This document shows positions 37,078 to 37,209 of a stretch of DNA of 37,209 nucleotides, in pieces. The notes beneath the pieces were generated by a model. That model saw only the letters and a program-made list of their open reading frames with translations, had not been told where the DNA came from and made no database searches. Source of the stretch: Bisbaumannia pacifica (GTDB taxonomy: Bacteria > Pseudomonadota > Gammaproteobacteria > Pseudomonadales > Halomonadaceae); assembly GCF_007989625.1 (NCBI RefSeq), contig NZ_BJUK01000037.1, forward strand, positions 1-37,209, written 5' to 3'. The translations under genes and the position numbers were made by a program. The first letter of the stretch is position 1, and the number at the start of each line of letters is the position of its first letter.

Positions 37078-37209
37078 ATGACCCAACGCGACCCCCGTCA
37101 CGACCCGTCCCGCCAGATCGGCGCCCCCACCGGTACCGAGCTCAGCTGCAAGAGCTGGCTCACCGAGGCGCCGCTGCGCATGCTGATGAACAACCTCCAC
37201 CCGGACGTG
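37078..37209 (+). CDS. hutU: Urocanate hydratase, 5' end only (partial)
   Basis: The first 44 codons of an ORF cut by the right edge of the window: [20 protein letters not shown], then [19 protein letters not shown]. The stretch around [21 protein letters not shown] is the conserved start of HutU, the NAD-dependent enzyme that hydrates urocanate to imidazolone propionate. The ATG has GAGG eight bases upstream and lies 53 bp after hutG, so it is in the same operon. No catalytic part is visible; the call rests on this N-terminus and context. Confidence 0.88.
   Translation, partial: MTQRDPRHDPSRQIGAPTGTELSCKSWLTEAPLRMLMNNLHPDV

Overview
The window comes from a high-GC gammaproteobacterium, most likely of the Halomonas/Chromohalobacter group (Halomonadaceae). 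The evidence is the GC-rich coding sequence and protein sequences that look like that group. The core gene order metZ-purF-cvpA-dedD-folC-accD-...-trpF-truA-fimV-asd-...-leuB-leuD-leuC-LysR is, as I recall it, the order in Pseudomonas and relatives. Here trpB and trpA are inserted between accD and trpF. The block zinc-ribbon/YbeL, leuS, lptE, holA is also a classic gammaproteobacterial arrangement. The genus assignment is inference; no rRNA or tRNA lies in the window.

Layout. (1) 0-7.1 kb, mostly minus strand: D-amino-acid dehydrogenase dadA with an AT-rich operator-like dyad upstream, a MATE efflux protein, a membrane PAS-GGDEF-EAL protein whose GGDEF motif is degenerate, a plus-strand 2-oxoglutarate/Fe dioxygenase of the amino-acid-hydroxylase type, and a cytochrome b561-YceI pair. 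(2) 7.3-19.9 kb, all minus strand: a near-continuous run of eleven housekeeping genes (fimV, truA, trpF, trpB, trpA, accD, folC, dedD, cvpA, purF, metZ) with mostly 1-80 nt gaps. (3) 20-25.9 kb: asd, then leuB-leuD-leuC on the minus strand, with a divergent LysR-type regulator and a clean LysR-type dyad in front of leuC. (4) 25.9-32.2 kb: an unassigned polytopic membrane protein, a YbeL-type zinc-ribbon protein, and leuS-lptE-holA. (5) 32.3 kb to the end: a histidine-utilisation (hut) locus with hutC repressor, a divergent YjiH-type membrane protein, hutI, hutG and the start of hutU. Three TTGTATATACA-like sites mark it as a HutC regulon.

How the parts work together. The central block mixes amino-acid (Met, Trp, Leu, Asp-family), fatty-acid, folate, purine and cell-envelope genes, consistent with growth-coupled expression. 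The hut locus is a self-contained catabolic unit; dadA and hut both turn amino acids into central metabolites.

Most of the window is ordinary core genome, and I see no CRISPR array, prophage, insertion sequence, toxin-antitoxin or defence system. The unexplained structures are small and intergenic. A 55-bp tandem repeat between dedD and cvpA makes two back-to-back 17-codon reading frames whose end resembles the end of dedD. An inverted pair of a dispersed, structured repeat brackets the leuCDB genes exactly. A 14-bp tandem duplication carries PurR-like half-sites in front of purF.
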